Made by a program: the position numbers and the translations under genes
Shown: one piece after another, positions 49,200-60,808 of the stretch
How positions within the stretch are numbered: position 1 is the first letter of the stretch
Layout of the letters: each line of letters starts with the position of its first letter
Source of the DNA: Nymphaea colorata
Taxonomy: Eukaryota; Streptophyta; Magnoliopsida; Nymphaeales; Nymphaeaceae
DNA: 64,000 nucleotides
Assembly (NCBI RefSeq): GCF_008831285.2
Contig: NC_045144.1
Span: 13,567,858-13,631,857, forward strand
Direction: 5' to 3'
Notes under the pieces: model-generated
Databases searched by the model: none
Seen by the model: the letters and a program-made list of their open reading frames with translations, nothing else
Told to the model about the DNA's origin: nothing

Positions 49200-52100
49200 A
49201 ACAACATCCACTTCTGCCACTTTTGGTGTAGTCTCTTGGTTTTTTTGGTGCATCATTTCATATGAAACCTAACATATCCTTTTTCACTAAGTTTAAACAA
49301 GAAAAAAGAGAATCAAATATATTTACTGCTGATAGAAAATCTTTAAATGTTAAAGGTTTTGGAAATTTAAAAAAAAATGGGAAAAAACAATAGTTCTACA
49401 TACCAAAACTTGTTTATGTTCTCAAACTTCATCTTAATTTGCTTTCTATTTCACAAATTTTAGATCTGGGTCTTTATGTAGCTTTCTCATCAAGTAAATG
49501 TTTGGTGTAATATCACCTAACCGAGAGATTGATTGGGGAGGTTTAGAAGGGGAGATCTTACTACATGAATAATGTATGTATTATAAAAAAAAAAAACATT
49601 GTATACTTGTCAAAGATGTTAACATCAACATTTCACATTAAAGATTAGGATACCTCAACATTAGAAAATTATATATGATGGCTCCTACCAAGACTTTTTG
49701 TATTGAAGTCTTCAAGTGTAAATCATTCCATACATGAAAAAGTGAAATTTTCTATCTTTTGAACAAAGAAGGCTTTTTTTTCTTTTGTATGCTCTTTGAG
49801 CTTGTTCATTCAAATATATGGGCACATCTCCCTTTATGTCAAAAGGTGGATTAAATTATTATGTTATCTTCGTTGATGATTTCACTAGATACTGTTAGAT
49901 ATATTTTCTAAGATTCCAACCTAAAATGTTTGAAGTTTTTAAAAATTTGACAACTTGATAAAGGCACAATTTTATACCAAATTGAAAATCTTAAGAACCA
50001 ATTATAGAGGTGAATTTGTTTCAAATAAATTTAAAAAGTATTTGCAAAGCTTTGGAATAGTTTATAAAAAATCATATCTAAGAACACCTTAACAAAATGG
50101 TCTTCCTAAAAAGAAAAAAACAGAGGCACGTAATAGAAAAAACAAGAATTCTACTTATTGCAAAAAATATACCTAAAACTTTTCGGCTAAAGCCGCCTTG
50201 CCTTCGTTTATCTTATAAGTAGAACGATTTCAAAATTTTTAAACAATATGACACTTTCCAAAAATGTATTTAAATATGAACACAATTATGATAGACTTCA
50301 AATTTTTGGATGCAAGTATTAGGTTTTGAATGACAAGACTGGGAAATTAAGTTCAAAAATATTGAATGTGCTTTCATTAGTTACTCTAAAACTCAAAAAA
50401 GGTTACAAATACTATTACTCAATAAAAGATAAAATAATAGTTTCTAGAAATGTAAAATTTAATAAAAAAGAAAATAGATTTAAAAAATGTAAAGAACTAC
50501 AATATGATAAAGACTATTATTTTTTATTCAAGTATCTTTCTAAATTTGATGATGATTAATTATATGACATTGAAAATAATATTGATGACAGTAATGCATG
50601 TGGATCATCCATAAAATAGTTACATTTCATAAAAGATATTAACAACAAAACAAATAATGAACAACAACACCACGAACCTGTTGATTTTCAATTATTACAA
50701 GAATCTACTTCAAATGATGTCAAACTTAGAAAATCATCCACGAATAAAAGGCAACTTAATAGACTTGTTTCACATGAATCATTAACCTCAGCATATAGAG
50801 CTAGGATTAGTATTATTCACTCTTATTGTGAATCATCTACATTTAATGAAGCCTCAAATCATAATGAGTGGAATGATGTTAAGTTAGAAGAGTTAGAGGT
50901 CTTATTGAAAGCAAAAAAATTGAAATACAAGATTTACCTATAGGAACAAAGACAATTGGATGTAATGAGTCTATAAATTGAAAACTAAGGGTGCTGAATA
51001 TAGGAAAAATATAAAGCTAAACATATTACTAATGGATATGCTCAAGAATATGGAATTAATTATAAAGAAACTTTTTCCCATGTGCTTAGGATGAGTCATA
51101 TTTCATTAACATCTTTTAAAAAGTGGAACATCTATGCAATGGATGTTAAAACTGTATTTTTAAATGGAGATCTTATAGAAGAAGTTTACATAGATGCATC
51201 ACCAGGTTTACAACTTTTACAACTAAAAGTTTTAAGATCTAAGAATGCTCTATATGGCCTTAAAGATGGTCCTAATGCTTAGTTTGATCGATTTAGCTCC
51301 ATTATCTTTAATTGCAGTCTTAATTCATGTTTGATTGACACTACCATGTTCGCTAAAAATACTTTTGCATGTATCATAATCCTCCTATTATATGTTGATG
51401 ACATGATAATTATAGGTAGTAACAAAAAATAATTAAAGAAATGTTAGAATTTATTGCAAAGACATTTAAAATGATGGATTTATGTTTTCTAACATGTTGT
51501 GTATTCCACCTAATGTTAGCTTTCAGCACAAATTAAGTCTGCCGCAAAAGGTTACTACTAACTTAGGAATAGCACATGAGAAAATACTATTGAACCAGTA
51601 GAGAGCAAAAAGATTGATGATGAAATTCGTCTTGTCAATCTTACCCCTTATAGATAGCTTGTGGGATCATTAATGTATCTTAGCATCACTCGTCCTGATA
51701 TCGCTCACATGATTCATATAGTAAATCAATTTCAACATTCTCGATCAACCATTCAATGAAAGTTGTTCTTCATATCGTCAGATACATCAAATGGATAAAA
51801 AATAAGAAAGTATTTATAGTTTCTTCTTCTTCTCTCAATTTGATTGCTTATATTGATACTAATTCGGGAGGAGATCCAAATGATAGACATTAAACCACTG
51901 GGTTTTGTATTTTTTTAGGAGAATCACTCATCTCATAAAAGTGCAAGAACCAACAGAAATTTTCACTAGATACTACAAAAGTTGAGTATCGTGCCATGAC
52001 CTCTACAACCATGAAATTGTATGGCGATCAAATGCTCGTTGATATCGAAACAAAAACAGAAGAACCTACCAAATTGTGTTGTGTCAATAAAGGCTCTACC

Positions 52101-52290
52101 TATATTACTAAAAACCATACATGCCATGAATGAACCAAGCATATATAAATGGACTACCATTATGTTTGTGAAGAATTTCTGAAGAAAACTATTAAGCTTC
52201 CATATATTTCTTCTAAATTTCAGCTGGTCACTTTCTTCACTAAACTTCTATGCATCACCCAAATTTTCGTTTAGATAAACTTTTGATGGT
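49200..52290 (+). pseudogene. copia-2 pol (protease, integrase, RT, RNase H), broken
   Basis: The pre-integrase linker is FYIPKLVYVLKLHLNLLSIS (about 49400). Integrase relics span 49800-50330, then LNDKTGKLSSKILNVLS to 50559. RT includes ITNGYAQEYGINYKETFSHV (about 51030), MDVKTVFLNGDLIEEVYI and NALYGLKDGP (51140-51280), and the catalytic motif LLYVDDMIIIG (about 51390) is preserved. RNase H is decayed (RPDIAHMIHIVNQFQHS at about 51690, GFVFF...SHKSARTN at about 51910), and the tail is FTKLLCITQFSFRLDKLL near 52240, just before the PPT. Confidence 0.8.
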
Positions 52291-52312
52291 AGCACTACGA
52301 GTTTGAAGGGGG

Positions 52313-52621
52313 TGTTAAGAGATAAGGTATATGTATGTCCATATATTATCTATATTCATGTATATATAGTGCATATGTGACTATAGGTTCACATATGTAT
52401 TAATCTGTACAATTGTACATAAGATTTTATTTAGTTTTTACTTTTTATTTTTTGTTATTTGTAACAGCCGTTGGCTAGCTCCAATGGCTCCTAAAGGAGA
52501 AGTAAGAACTAGTCCAACGTCTAGGCCTTGCTGATCCTTTCTTTTGCTTAATGACTCTTTGCATATAATGCCACTATTCCATTTACGATGTAAGCTGTTA
52601 TAAACAACATATTGATGTTCA
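52313..52621 (+). repeat. 3' LTR of copia-2
   Basis: Starts tgttaagagataagg directly after the PPT and ends ttca before the host sequence. It has a deletion near its end relative to the 5' copy. Confidence 0.83.
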
Positions 52622-54030
52622 CCAATATCATAAAGGCTATAGATGTTTATATCCTTCCATAGGTAAAGTCTTCATTTCTTGCGACATGTTTTTGATGAAA
52701 AGGTTTTCCTTCATTATCAGCAACTAGGAACATTGCTTTCTCTATGCAACCAAAATGAAGATCTGGTTAGTTTCTCCAAGCGCATATGATAGGCACTAGG
52801 CATAAGGACGACAAGAAGGATCCAAGCACCCTCACAGTTCAAGCACCAAGCACGATATATATCATTATCATTGTCGTCTTGGCATGCTGCATTGGGTCAC
52901 AATCACTCTAAATTCTTACTCATGCTAAAACATGCATCCCTATTGCACAATATGACACATACAAGGATGCAGTGATTTGTCACCTTAAACAAGAGAGCCT
53001 TCATCTTCATCAATTCCTCTCATTGCACGTGTCCAATGGTTAATTGATCACAGGATGGAATTGAAAAACCTAACCAGAAAGATGTTCCAGCAAAGGTTGT
53101 CTATCCTCAATCATAGACTGTCAAACATGCCCTACAACATCCTAGTTGGTATTAAGGCATGGTCCACATAATGAAGAATTGCAAACCAACGAAGCTTCGA
53201 GATGATTCCAAAAACCCTCAATATGCACATCCTTGGATCCAAATGGATCTTCAAGAAAAAAATAAAAAAATGGGACTTTGGAAAAGCTCAAACTGAGGCT
53301 TATAGTGAAGGGTTTCGTCAAGTCCCCGCAATTGTTTTTATAGGAACCTTATTCACTTGTTGTCAAGGCACCTATAATTTGAATTATCCTTTATGCAGTA
53401 GTTGTCATTGGATATTTCATAGCTAGATGTAAAGAATGCCTTTGTTCTTAGTCTCTTCAATGAAGTTATTTTTGTTGAACCTGAAAGGTTTGCATGTGAA
53501 CAACTTTCCATACATGTTTGCTGACTTAGGCTGCTCTCTGGGCTCAAATAACCACTCAAAGCACGATATTTCAAGTTTGGTACCTTTCTTTTTTCAATAG
53601 GCTGCTTCTCTAGTATCATAAATCCCTCTCTCTTCATCTGCGACAACCAGTTTGGCACTATCATTCTTCTCATATTTGAAGCAATATATTTTGTATAAAA
53701 GTTGGGGTTACCTTACTTTGTGGGCATTGAGATTCATTGATTTTCAAAAGAACATTTTCTTCATCAGGGATGATATGCATCTAAACTTCTGGAGCTAATA
53801 TGCTCTCATACAAGCACGTGGCCACGCTGATGGTCTATGATGTATGCAATACCTAACATGTTCTATTACCATTTTCAAGATCCTATCTATATTAACCATG
53901 ATTTATCATATTTTGTGAATTACGCTTGCCAATTCATGAACTCTCCCATCATTTTGCATTTTCACATGGTAAATGGATCTCCTATTATGTTCATGTCATT
54001 ATGGACTATGGGGCTTCAAGAAGGCAAGAT
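52622..54030 (+). pseudogene. copia-3 integrase end, RT and RNase H fragment
   Basis: Starts HKGYRCLYPSIGKVFISCDM (end of integrase). RT begins TLNMHILGSKWIFKKKIK (53210) with EGFRQVPAIVFIGT (about 53312) and a decayed QLDVKNAFLH equivalent near 53425. The later frames hold YFVGIEIH (about 53715) and DLSYFVNYACQFMNSPIILH (about 53900), then FHMVNGSPIMF. It stops at about 54.03 kb, before the RNase H catalytic blocks, where P450-like sequence starts. Confidence 0.7.
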
Positions 54031-54034
54031 CGCC

Positions 54035-54344
54035 GATTTGAAGCACCACTTCACCATCTCCCAGTTGCTGACACCAGCACCCAGTGAACACCCAATTGCA
54101 GCATCGTGGTAGGGCTGCATTTACAGCAAGTTCCAATATAGCCCACGGAGCGCAGGCGATTTGCATAATGTCAGCAGATGCAAGTACCCGATGATGGGGA
54201 GGTGCCTTGCAGGATCCGGAGGTTCTGGTGCAGTACTGCTGCTCTCGACCTCTCCGTAAACAACTTCAGGAGCCCGAAAAACCGTTGGAAGAAGAGAGTG
54301 GCAGCAAGGAGGAGAAAATCTGAGACGTGTGGAAGGAGAGCCAT
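54035..54344 (-). pseudogene. Cytochrome P450 N-terminal fragment (CYP82-like)
   Basis: The minus strand has ATG at 54344 opening a hydrophobic anchor, MALLPHVSDFLLLAATLFF. A 1-base shift later comes the proline-rich hinge APEPPDPARHLPIIGYLHLL (about 54240-54180), typical of plant microsomal P450s (PPxPxxxPIIGHLHLL). Beyond further shifts, LQLGVHWVLV and MVKWCFKSGD (54095-54040) match the next P450 block. The heme-binding half is not in this window. P450s of this kind are ER-anchored monooxygenases. The fragment ends where the copia-3 relic begins. The CYP82 assignment rests on hinge wording only. Confidence 0.5.
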
Positions 54345-54479
54345 GTTGCTCAGATTCTTGGAGCAACAATGCATGGTGCGATTGAAGTTGAACCAATTGA
54401 TGTCTTCATGACGGTGGCAGTGCAAGTTACTGGCTGTAAGTAGCAGATAATAGTAGTTTGTACACAAATTTTGGGAGGC

Positions 54480-54594
54480 AATGCTTGATCAAGCTTTTGA
54501 ATCTGATCCGCTTGGGAAAGAAACTGTGCCAAGAAAGCAAAGGTATTGGTATCAGCAGTAAAGCAATTATGCAATATGAAGGTGAGATTTCATT

Positions 54595-54627
<33 letters not shown>

Positions 54628-55935
54628 ATTGGTAGAAATATATATATATATATATGTATGTATATTGGTAGAAACCAGAGTAATAGGCCAGGGACAAAAC
54701 CCAGACCCTTTACATATGACATTTAAACTGTTTCTTTCTTTTTAAATTTAACCTTACCAATATGATCTTAAGGATAGGTTGATGCAAAATATATATTCAG
54801 TTGATCATCTTTTGGGTTTTAATTATAACAAGCAAAAATGAATGGCTCTCATACCATCAACATTTTTAGAATAGGAAACTAAAAATAACTTCATTCAAAG
54901 CATGTTTTATATCAAAATAGTTTACAAAAATATATTAGGATGTTTATATTTTATTTAAAGTAATTTTTCAGCAAAACATTAAAAGATCTGGCTTTTTACC
55001 AATTTATTTTATATATATATATTGTCACATATATATATATATTGTCACATATATTGTGTACGGGTATTATACAACAAGGAATTTCATGGGTATAATACGA
55101 CAAAGTTGTATATCTTAAGAATATCTCGAAAAAATCTCAGTAAATTTTTTAAAAAATTTAAAACAATTAATAAATCCTAAAAATTATGAAAAATCATAAA
55201 AAATACTAAAAAACACGTATTATATGTATTTTTTCACGTTTTTTATTTGCTGGCGTTTTTAAAAAAAGACACATTTTTTCACGTTTTATATAGCTAACTT
55301 ATTTTTTTCATATTATACGCATTTTTTTCGAATAAGACGCGTTTTTTGTGACAATGATCAGGGGAAGGTTAATTTCAATCAATTTTGGGTGAAAAATCAG
55401 CAATCTTAGTGAAGCAATTGTTGTCCAACATGGCAGTTCAAACCATGGAATATAGTTGCCTTTAGAATGATTTACTTACTAGTACCAGCTGAGCCAAGAA
55501 AGGAAGGGAGCGAGATGAAACCAGCTGGCTAGTGACCGTCCCCTTCAAATTGCACATACTGGCCTTTGGACTCTTTTGATTTGCTTCTGCTCAACCCAAA
55601 TTGCTGAAGTGTATCCGTGTTACTTGGGGACTTCTACTGATCCATTTATAATATGCAAGTTAGAGTTTGCTGATTTAGTGATACAACATTTGGAAGAAGT
55701 GCAGTTCTCCCAAGATCAATGGAAGATTATTGTTCCGCTGCTAGTTTCAGTGTCATATAGTCATAGAAGCCTGCACCCGTTCCTGTATGAAAATTGTAGA
55801 GTTTGTTGCATTGAAGTAGCACGAAAAAAAAAAACAAAAAAAACAAACTAGTGCAATAACATGCAAACTCCAGCAACAAGTGTGCCACTTTCATCTTAAG
55901 GATCAAGTCCATTTGGCTCACTTTTAAGCTTGGTT
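54480..55935. other. AT-rich repeats between the P450 fragment and the TNL-2 3' end
   Basis: (TA)n/(TATG)n tracts with a duplicated phrase tatgtatattggtagaaa lie at 54596-54672. The phrase tatatattgtcacata is repeated at about 55014-55055. 55070-55350 is rich in acgtttttt and tataatacg phrases. No gene recognised. Confidence 0.5.
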
Positions 55936-56008
55936 ACTGCTGGTGATGAGCCTGAGAAGACTGTTGCTGAGAGGAGCGTGTTGCAATTGACATTAGTGAT
56001 GACTTCTG
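55936..56008 (-). CDS. Possible last exon of TNL-2
   Basis: Acceptor-like gggtcaacag followed by a short Ser/Gln-rich frame (KSSLMSIATRSSQQQSSQ) to a stop, phase-compatible with exon 5. There is no homology support; exon 5 might equally read through its donor to the stop near 56279. Confidence 0.25.
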
Positions 56009-56344
56009 TTGACCCACAAAAGCACAAACCAGTTACCTTGTTGATAATGTAGTGAAAGTAATTATTGGTAATTAACATAAATGAAATATGCATGCTTCTG
56101 CTAGTTTTCACATCTGCTTTTGCAAAAAAACTTGGCTTTATGGTTTGATACAGATATTAAGGTGCAGATCGCATGATGCAAGGTTAGGCCTCAAAGATAT
56201 GTAACTCTGTTAATATTATGTGATTCTGCGTAGGTTCGATCCATATAAAGTAGGCCACAAGTTTGCACAAGTAGCAATTCATAATAGCAGGTGCCAGCAG
56301 TCAGACATAAAAGAATTCAGGGACATTTTTTCACCTGCACTTAC

Positions 56345-56812
56345 CACATGGTTCCAAATAAGAGAATCTGACTCTATATCTACATCTGAAGCATCATCTT
56401 CCTCATCAAATTCATCAAAATCAGCAGGATATTGGAGAAAGATGTCACCGCCAGTCAATTGCAAACTCTGCATTGATACATAAATCACATTTAGCCCACC
56501 CTTCAAGTACCTTTGTATCTCATCATCTTCTTCAAATGTGATATTACACCAGTCTGATACTTCTTCTTCAGCATTACGTTGAGTCCCATAAACTAGACTA
56601 TCATCAGCATCCATGACTTCAATTGTCACGGGTTGCTTCCATACGTTGTTGAAGTCACTTTCTAAGAGCAGTTCCTTTACGACCACCACATGTTTCCTTG
56701 TGAAGCTTTTGGGGAATATAAATTTCAGTAGTTGGCCTCTCATGCTTGCGGGTCCACCAAGAATCAAACTCCCAGAAATGCTAAAGGATTCCAAACTTTC
56801 AAAGGTTGCCTC
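56345..56812 (-). CDS. TNL-2 exon 5, post-LRR (C-JID-like) domain
   Basis: 468 bases, 156 open codons. Acceptor cttctacag; starts EATFESLESFSISGSLILGG, then MRGQLLKFIFPKSFTRKH, VTIEVMDADDSLVYG, EVSDWCNITFEEDDEIQRYL and DIFLQYPADFDEFDEEDD. This beta-rich region after the LRR, with an acidic tail, fits the jelly-roll domain that helps TNLs bind effectors. The donor gtggtaagtgcag lies at 56344. Being open and clean, it suggests the upstream lesions are young. Confidence 0.8.
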
Positions 56813-56910
56813 CTGTAGAAGAGTAAGAGGTAATGAAATTGGATTCAGACACACATAAATATGCACAAGGCGAACATAGGCACACATAAAGAGAAGTGAG
56901 AAAAAAGTAC

Positions 56911-58084
56911 CATGAGTTTGTTCTTCAGAGCATCACAAAGGTCCCTGCAGCCATCCATATTTAGTTGTTTCAAGGACTTCAATGTTTCAAGACCAGGAAC
57001 ATCGACAAGGCACAGGCAAGAAGTGAGGTCCAGTTCTTCCAATTTTTTCAAGTTTGAAACATCTAAATACCTTGCAAAGCATCAGAGTTGTAGACATAAA
57101 GCTCCACAAGAGAGGAGGGGAGTGTAGGAATGGACTCTAGCTGGTGGCAATGCACTAACGAAAGATGCCATAGCTGGGAATGGTTTCAGATATTTGATGG
57201 TAGCTTGCAGAAATTTCCATGATCTAAATTCAAGGTTTTCAGCAATGATGGCTCTCCAAAATCATAGAGTGCATCCTCAAGCCATGTGCACTTACTAGCC
57301 GACAGCAGGTTATATGAAAGAATGATGAAGAAAGCATGGTGAGTCCACTTACTGATAAGGATTTCAACCTTGTAGAAATTTCAAAATCTATAGGAACTTC
57401 TTTGAGATCAGTTCCTGTCAGGTCTACATGAACTAGGCCTGTCAATTTCCTTGCAGAGTCAGGCAAAGCATTGATATTTTCACAATCTCGTATAGACAAT
57501 TACTCGAGTTGGTCACAATCACCAATGGACTTTGGCAGTTCCTGGATTGGAGTTTCGTCTAACCTTAGCTGCCTCAAACTCTTTGCCTCACCAATCGAGT
57601 AGGGCAATTCAGAGAGTGACCTGCAATATGAAACATCTAGCAATTCAAGATTTGCCAAATGTTGGATGGTCTCTGGTATCCCTTCTATTCTGGTTCCCTT
57701 TATCAAAAGCTCCTTTAAAGATTCAAGCCTTCCAATTGATTCGGGTAATTTTTTTATGCTCGTTGAGTCAAGAATGAGCTCAGTCAATGATTCCATGCCT
57801 CCAAGTTTCTCTGGTAAAATAGAAAGTCTCTTGCAGTCATAAAGGTTAAGCTTTTTAAGACAGCTTAATTTACAAATTTCATATGGTAGTTCCTTTAATC
57901 TGATACAGCGCCCCATGGTTAAGATACCCAAGCTTTTCAGATGACCGATAGATTTATCAATTTTAGCCTGCCTAACACAACCATCAAGTACCAACTTCAC
58001 TAGTTCTGGCAAACAGGAAAAACTTGGAGTAGCCACAAGGTGAATACAATTACTGAGATCAAGAACCTTCATTCTGCTATATGT
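56911..58084 (-). CDS. TNL-2 exon 4, LRR region (broken in its second half)
   Basis: Acceptor gacttgcag; starts TYSRMKVLDLSNCIHL. At least nine LRR units are readable (LVKLVLDGC, LGILTMGRC, LKKLNLYDC, LTELILDSTSIKKLPESIG, LKELLIKGTRIEGIP, LELLDVSYCRSLSELP, LRQLRLDETPIQELPKSIG, LSIRDCENINALP, LVHVDLTGTDLKEVP). TAA at 57502-57500 interrupts CDQLE/LSIRDC. Further on come a 2-base-type shift near 57311, TGA at 57188-57186 and a shift near 57070. The last piece, LKKLEELDLTSCLCLVDVP to ALKNKLM, ends at donor gtactt (56910). The LRR would set effector specificity, but the protein is cut after about 195 codons of this exon. Confidence 0.83.
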
Positions 58085-58373
58085 CTGCAAGTCCATTTCA
58101 CTTTCATGAGCAAAAAGCTATCATGATCATGCAAATTGATTGTCTATGTATGCCAGAACATGTAGATGTGCCTTATAGATTTATGTCTATACATAGCCAT
58201 GCATGCACATGCATATGATCACTAGTATGTAAAACTTCAAAGAATTGTTTTCATGAACCACACCGAAAATAGGATCCTACAAAATCCATATTGAGAAACA
58301 AAAATTATTAAACTAGTAATGTGCTTTGAAGGAAGAAAATGGATAGAAAAGGAAGGAAATTCACAAAACTAAC

Positions 58374-58715
58374 CTTCCCTCTTGGTTGTGGTTGTTTTCT
58401 CCATATATATCTGATGTTATTCAGAACAACATCTATCATCCCTCTCATATTCCAATCTTTAGTGATCATGCTTGAAGATAAGTTGAGGACAACTATTTTT
58501 TCAAGGCCAAAGTCTTCTGATAATGACTTCAATGGACATCCTCTCCATTCCAGCCATTTTAGTTTCTTAGGGAAACAATCAAATTTACCCTGTATGTGAG
58601 TGTTATTGACATGAAGCAATCTGAGATTTAACATTTTCTTAAAGGCCTTGGTGCTGACATGCGTGTTGCTTCCCTCTTTAGAGTTGAAAACAATGCCTTC
58701 AATCTTCCTTGATCC
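58374..58715 (-). CDS. TNL-2 exon 3, first LRR segment
   Basis: 342 bases, 114 whole codons, open throughout. Acceptor taatttcag; starts GSRKIEGIVFNSKEGS, then STKAFKKMLNLRLLHVN, LKWLEWRGCPLKSLSEDFG, KIVVLNLSSSMI and KQPQPRGK to donor gggaag|gttag. Same position and phase as TNL-1 exon 3, but without the duplication and stop found there. Confidence 0.85.
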
Positions 58716-59702
58716 CTGAAATTAGATGAAGGAAAGATCTCATTATGACACTTGGCTAGGAAGCTTGTTTAACACATAACCTGGAAGAGCAGAACTTGTC
58801 CTAATGGGATTCAGTTAACTTTAACTGAGCCTGCATCCTTCTAGTAAAGTTTTGAAGTTCAATGCCTGAAAACAGAGTATAGACAATCCCAACCAGGACA
58901 AAATGAACTCAACTACTTTATTACTAAATTGTCATGAATATCACCAAGATTTCGAAAAATATCATAATGTTACGCAAAACTTTTAAAACCATGATAATCT
59001 CAACATCATTCAAGAACTTCAAATATGACCTATTGAAGACACCACAAAGCTAAGGTAAAATTGCAACTTGCAACATATAATACCAAAACATCTGAATATC
59101 ATATCATAAAATTTTACATTCTATTAACCAGGCAACAAGGATAGGTTACCTAAAATAATTGAACAAACTCATAAGGAAAACCAGGCAACAAGGATAGGTT
59201 ACCTAAAATAATTGAACAAACTCATAAGGAATTCTGGGTACCTTTGAATTCAGACCATTAAGAACAAAAGGTCAGAAGTGAATGCAAGCAACAGCTTTTG
59301 ACTGAATGTATTGCCATGTATTCTCCTTACCATCCGACAAATCACATGGCACCAATCTCAGGTATGTTTAATCCAAATTTTCTATAATGAGTTTAAGATC
59401 AATTTCAAGACTACTTAAAAAGTACAAGAAAGAAATAAAGTTTCATAGGTGTTTCAGAGGATCTTTTTCATCTTCTTTTAGAACAGAGTTTCAATAGGAG
59501 TTTAAGAGATCTTTTTCATCTTCGTTTAGGAAATTCGAGAAGTGCATGCACTGAAGATACAACTAAATATGTGGTCATTTTGTGGCCTTTTCCTTAGGAC
59601 TTTTACAGTCAACTTATCTCTTGCATTGGGAGGTAAATCGTACTTCAACTATTTGATACAATATTTAAGATCAAAGAAAGGAGAAAATGGAGGAGAACTG
59701 AC
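58716..59702 (-). other. TNL-2 intron 2, with a 53-bp tandem duplication
   Basis: 987 bases, AT-rich. Two head-to-tail copies of a 53-bp unit (aaccaggcaacaaggatagg...) start at 59126 and 59179. A second small duplication (agatctttttcatcttc) lies at about 59455-59530. Confidence 0.7.
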
Positions 59703-60808
59703 CTCGGCATTCTTTAACACATCCAGTATCTCATCAGGATCCCACAACCTGCTACGCTTTCCAGGATCTGAACGTCCTTCTTGTAACACAATCTCTCTGG
59801 CCATATCTTGAATTTGGTCATGCATTTCAAACTCATCTGTTAAACTGCTGATCTTAATAAGAGACTTGTGTATAAGAGTTCTAATTGTTGCAACAGGGTA
59901 AAGTCTGCTGTCCTTCCACATATGAAAGGCATTTTCTCTGCCCTTTCCCACGAAAAAGCAAGCAATATCTAGCAGTATACTCTTTTCTGCATCATCCAGC
60001 TTATCATAACTTATTTTCAATCTGCCGAATATATCTTTGTCTTGAAACTCTTGCAGCTTTCCAAGCATCTCTGCCCAGTCTTCATGATCTCTAATATCAA
60101 AAAAATGGGACCCAAAAATTTGTAGGGTTAAAGGTAGTCATTGTTAACACAACTTTCTTAGATAGTTTTTCATATTCCTTTGCTCGTTTGTCTCCCATAA
60201 AGGCGTGATAATTGAACAACTGAAGTGATTGTACTGCACTTAATGTTTTTGGTTTGTAAATTTCACTGTTCGTCACTTGGTGCTGAAGTAGCACTTCTTC
60301 CTCTCTGGTTGTGACAATTATCCTGCTTCCTGGACCAAACCAGTCTCGCCTAGCTGCTAATACATTGAGTTGATTTAAATGATTGACATTGTCAAGAATG
60401 AGCAGAACTTTCTTACGAGAAATTCTCCTGCTGATCATGTTAATTCCATGTGCAGTGCTGCTTATAGCGATATCATCGGTTTTCAAAAGGTCTCTAATGA
60501 GCTGGGTCTGCAACGTAACAAGCCCACTGGGACTTGGGGAAATTTCTGCAATGTCTGAAACGAAACTGCTTCCATCAAAAGTAAGAAATATCTCATTGTA
60601 CACGGCCTTGGCAATTGTTGTCTTTCCTATCCCTCCTTCTCCGCAGATACCAATAATGCGAACATCATCTGCTTCAATATCCAACAGCTTCATCACGGCC
60701 TTTACACGAGGCTGCATTCCCACAGGATGTGCTGCGACATCAAGTGGGATCTTGTTTACTTCACTAAGAACCCTCTTGACAACAACTTGAATAAGCTTTG
60801 CCTCATGC
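59703..60808 (-). CDS. TNL-2 exon 2, NB-ARC domain (one frameshift)
   Basis: Starts HEAKLIQVVVKRVLSEV, with P-loop GICGEGGIGKTTIAKAVYN, kinase-2 KKVLLILDNVNH (second Asp replaced by Asn), RNBS-B GSRIIVTTREEEVL, then SLQLFNYHAF and KLSKKVVLT. At about 60140 the bases for the AGG of AGGLPL are reduced, shifting the frame. The next frame resumes at LPLTLQIFGSHFFDIRDHED and runs open through FGRLKISYDKLDDAEKSILL, DIACFFVGKG, MHDQIQDMAREIV and SRLWDPDEILDVLKN to a donor at 59702. The MHD motif is intact. As it stands the product would end just after the lesion (NFWVPFF), lacking the ARC regions. Confidence 0.88.

Larger units (their letters stand above)
43521..52621 (+). mobile_element. Nested copia retrotransposon (copia-2), 9.1 kb
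   Basis: LTRs at 43521-43840 and 52313-52621 start TGTTAAGA and end CA. A PBS (TGGTATTAGAG, 43841-43851) directly follows the first. A PPT (gtttgaaggggg, 52301-52312) directly precedes the second. Flanks ccagt (43516-43520) and ccaat (52622-52626) are a 5-bp duplication with one mismatch. Gag-pol occupies 48173-52290. The stretch from about 44.3 to 47.95 kb is foreign to copia and makes the element oversize. Pol is full of stops. Confidence 0.85.
39640..54030 (+). mobile_element. Host copia retrotransposon (copia-3), split by two nested insertions
   Basis: Three collinear pieces of one decayed copia element lie on the + strand: gag (39640-40507), zinc-knuckle/protease/integrase (42289-43520) and integrase-end/RT/RNase H (52622-54030). 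The gaps are exactly filled by a TRIM-like array (40508-42288) and a complete copia element (43521-52621). The host reading resumes after each. Integrase halts around PYLKAYA near 43450 and restarts as HKGYRCLYPSIGKVF at about 52630, the next expected block. No LTRs of this host were recognised, and RNase H ends abruptly at about 54.03 kb. Confidence 0.78.

Noticed and set aside
55576-55851. 91-codon + strand frame as a gene
   Set aside because: It lies in AT-rich DNA beyond the TNL-2 3' end, has no known motif, and ends in a poly-lysine stretch from an A-run.
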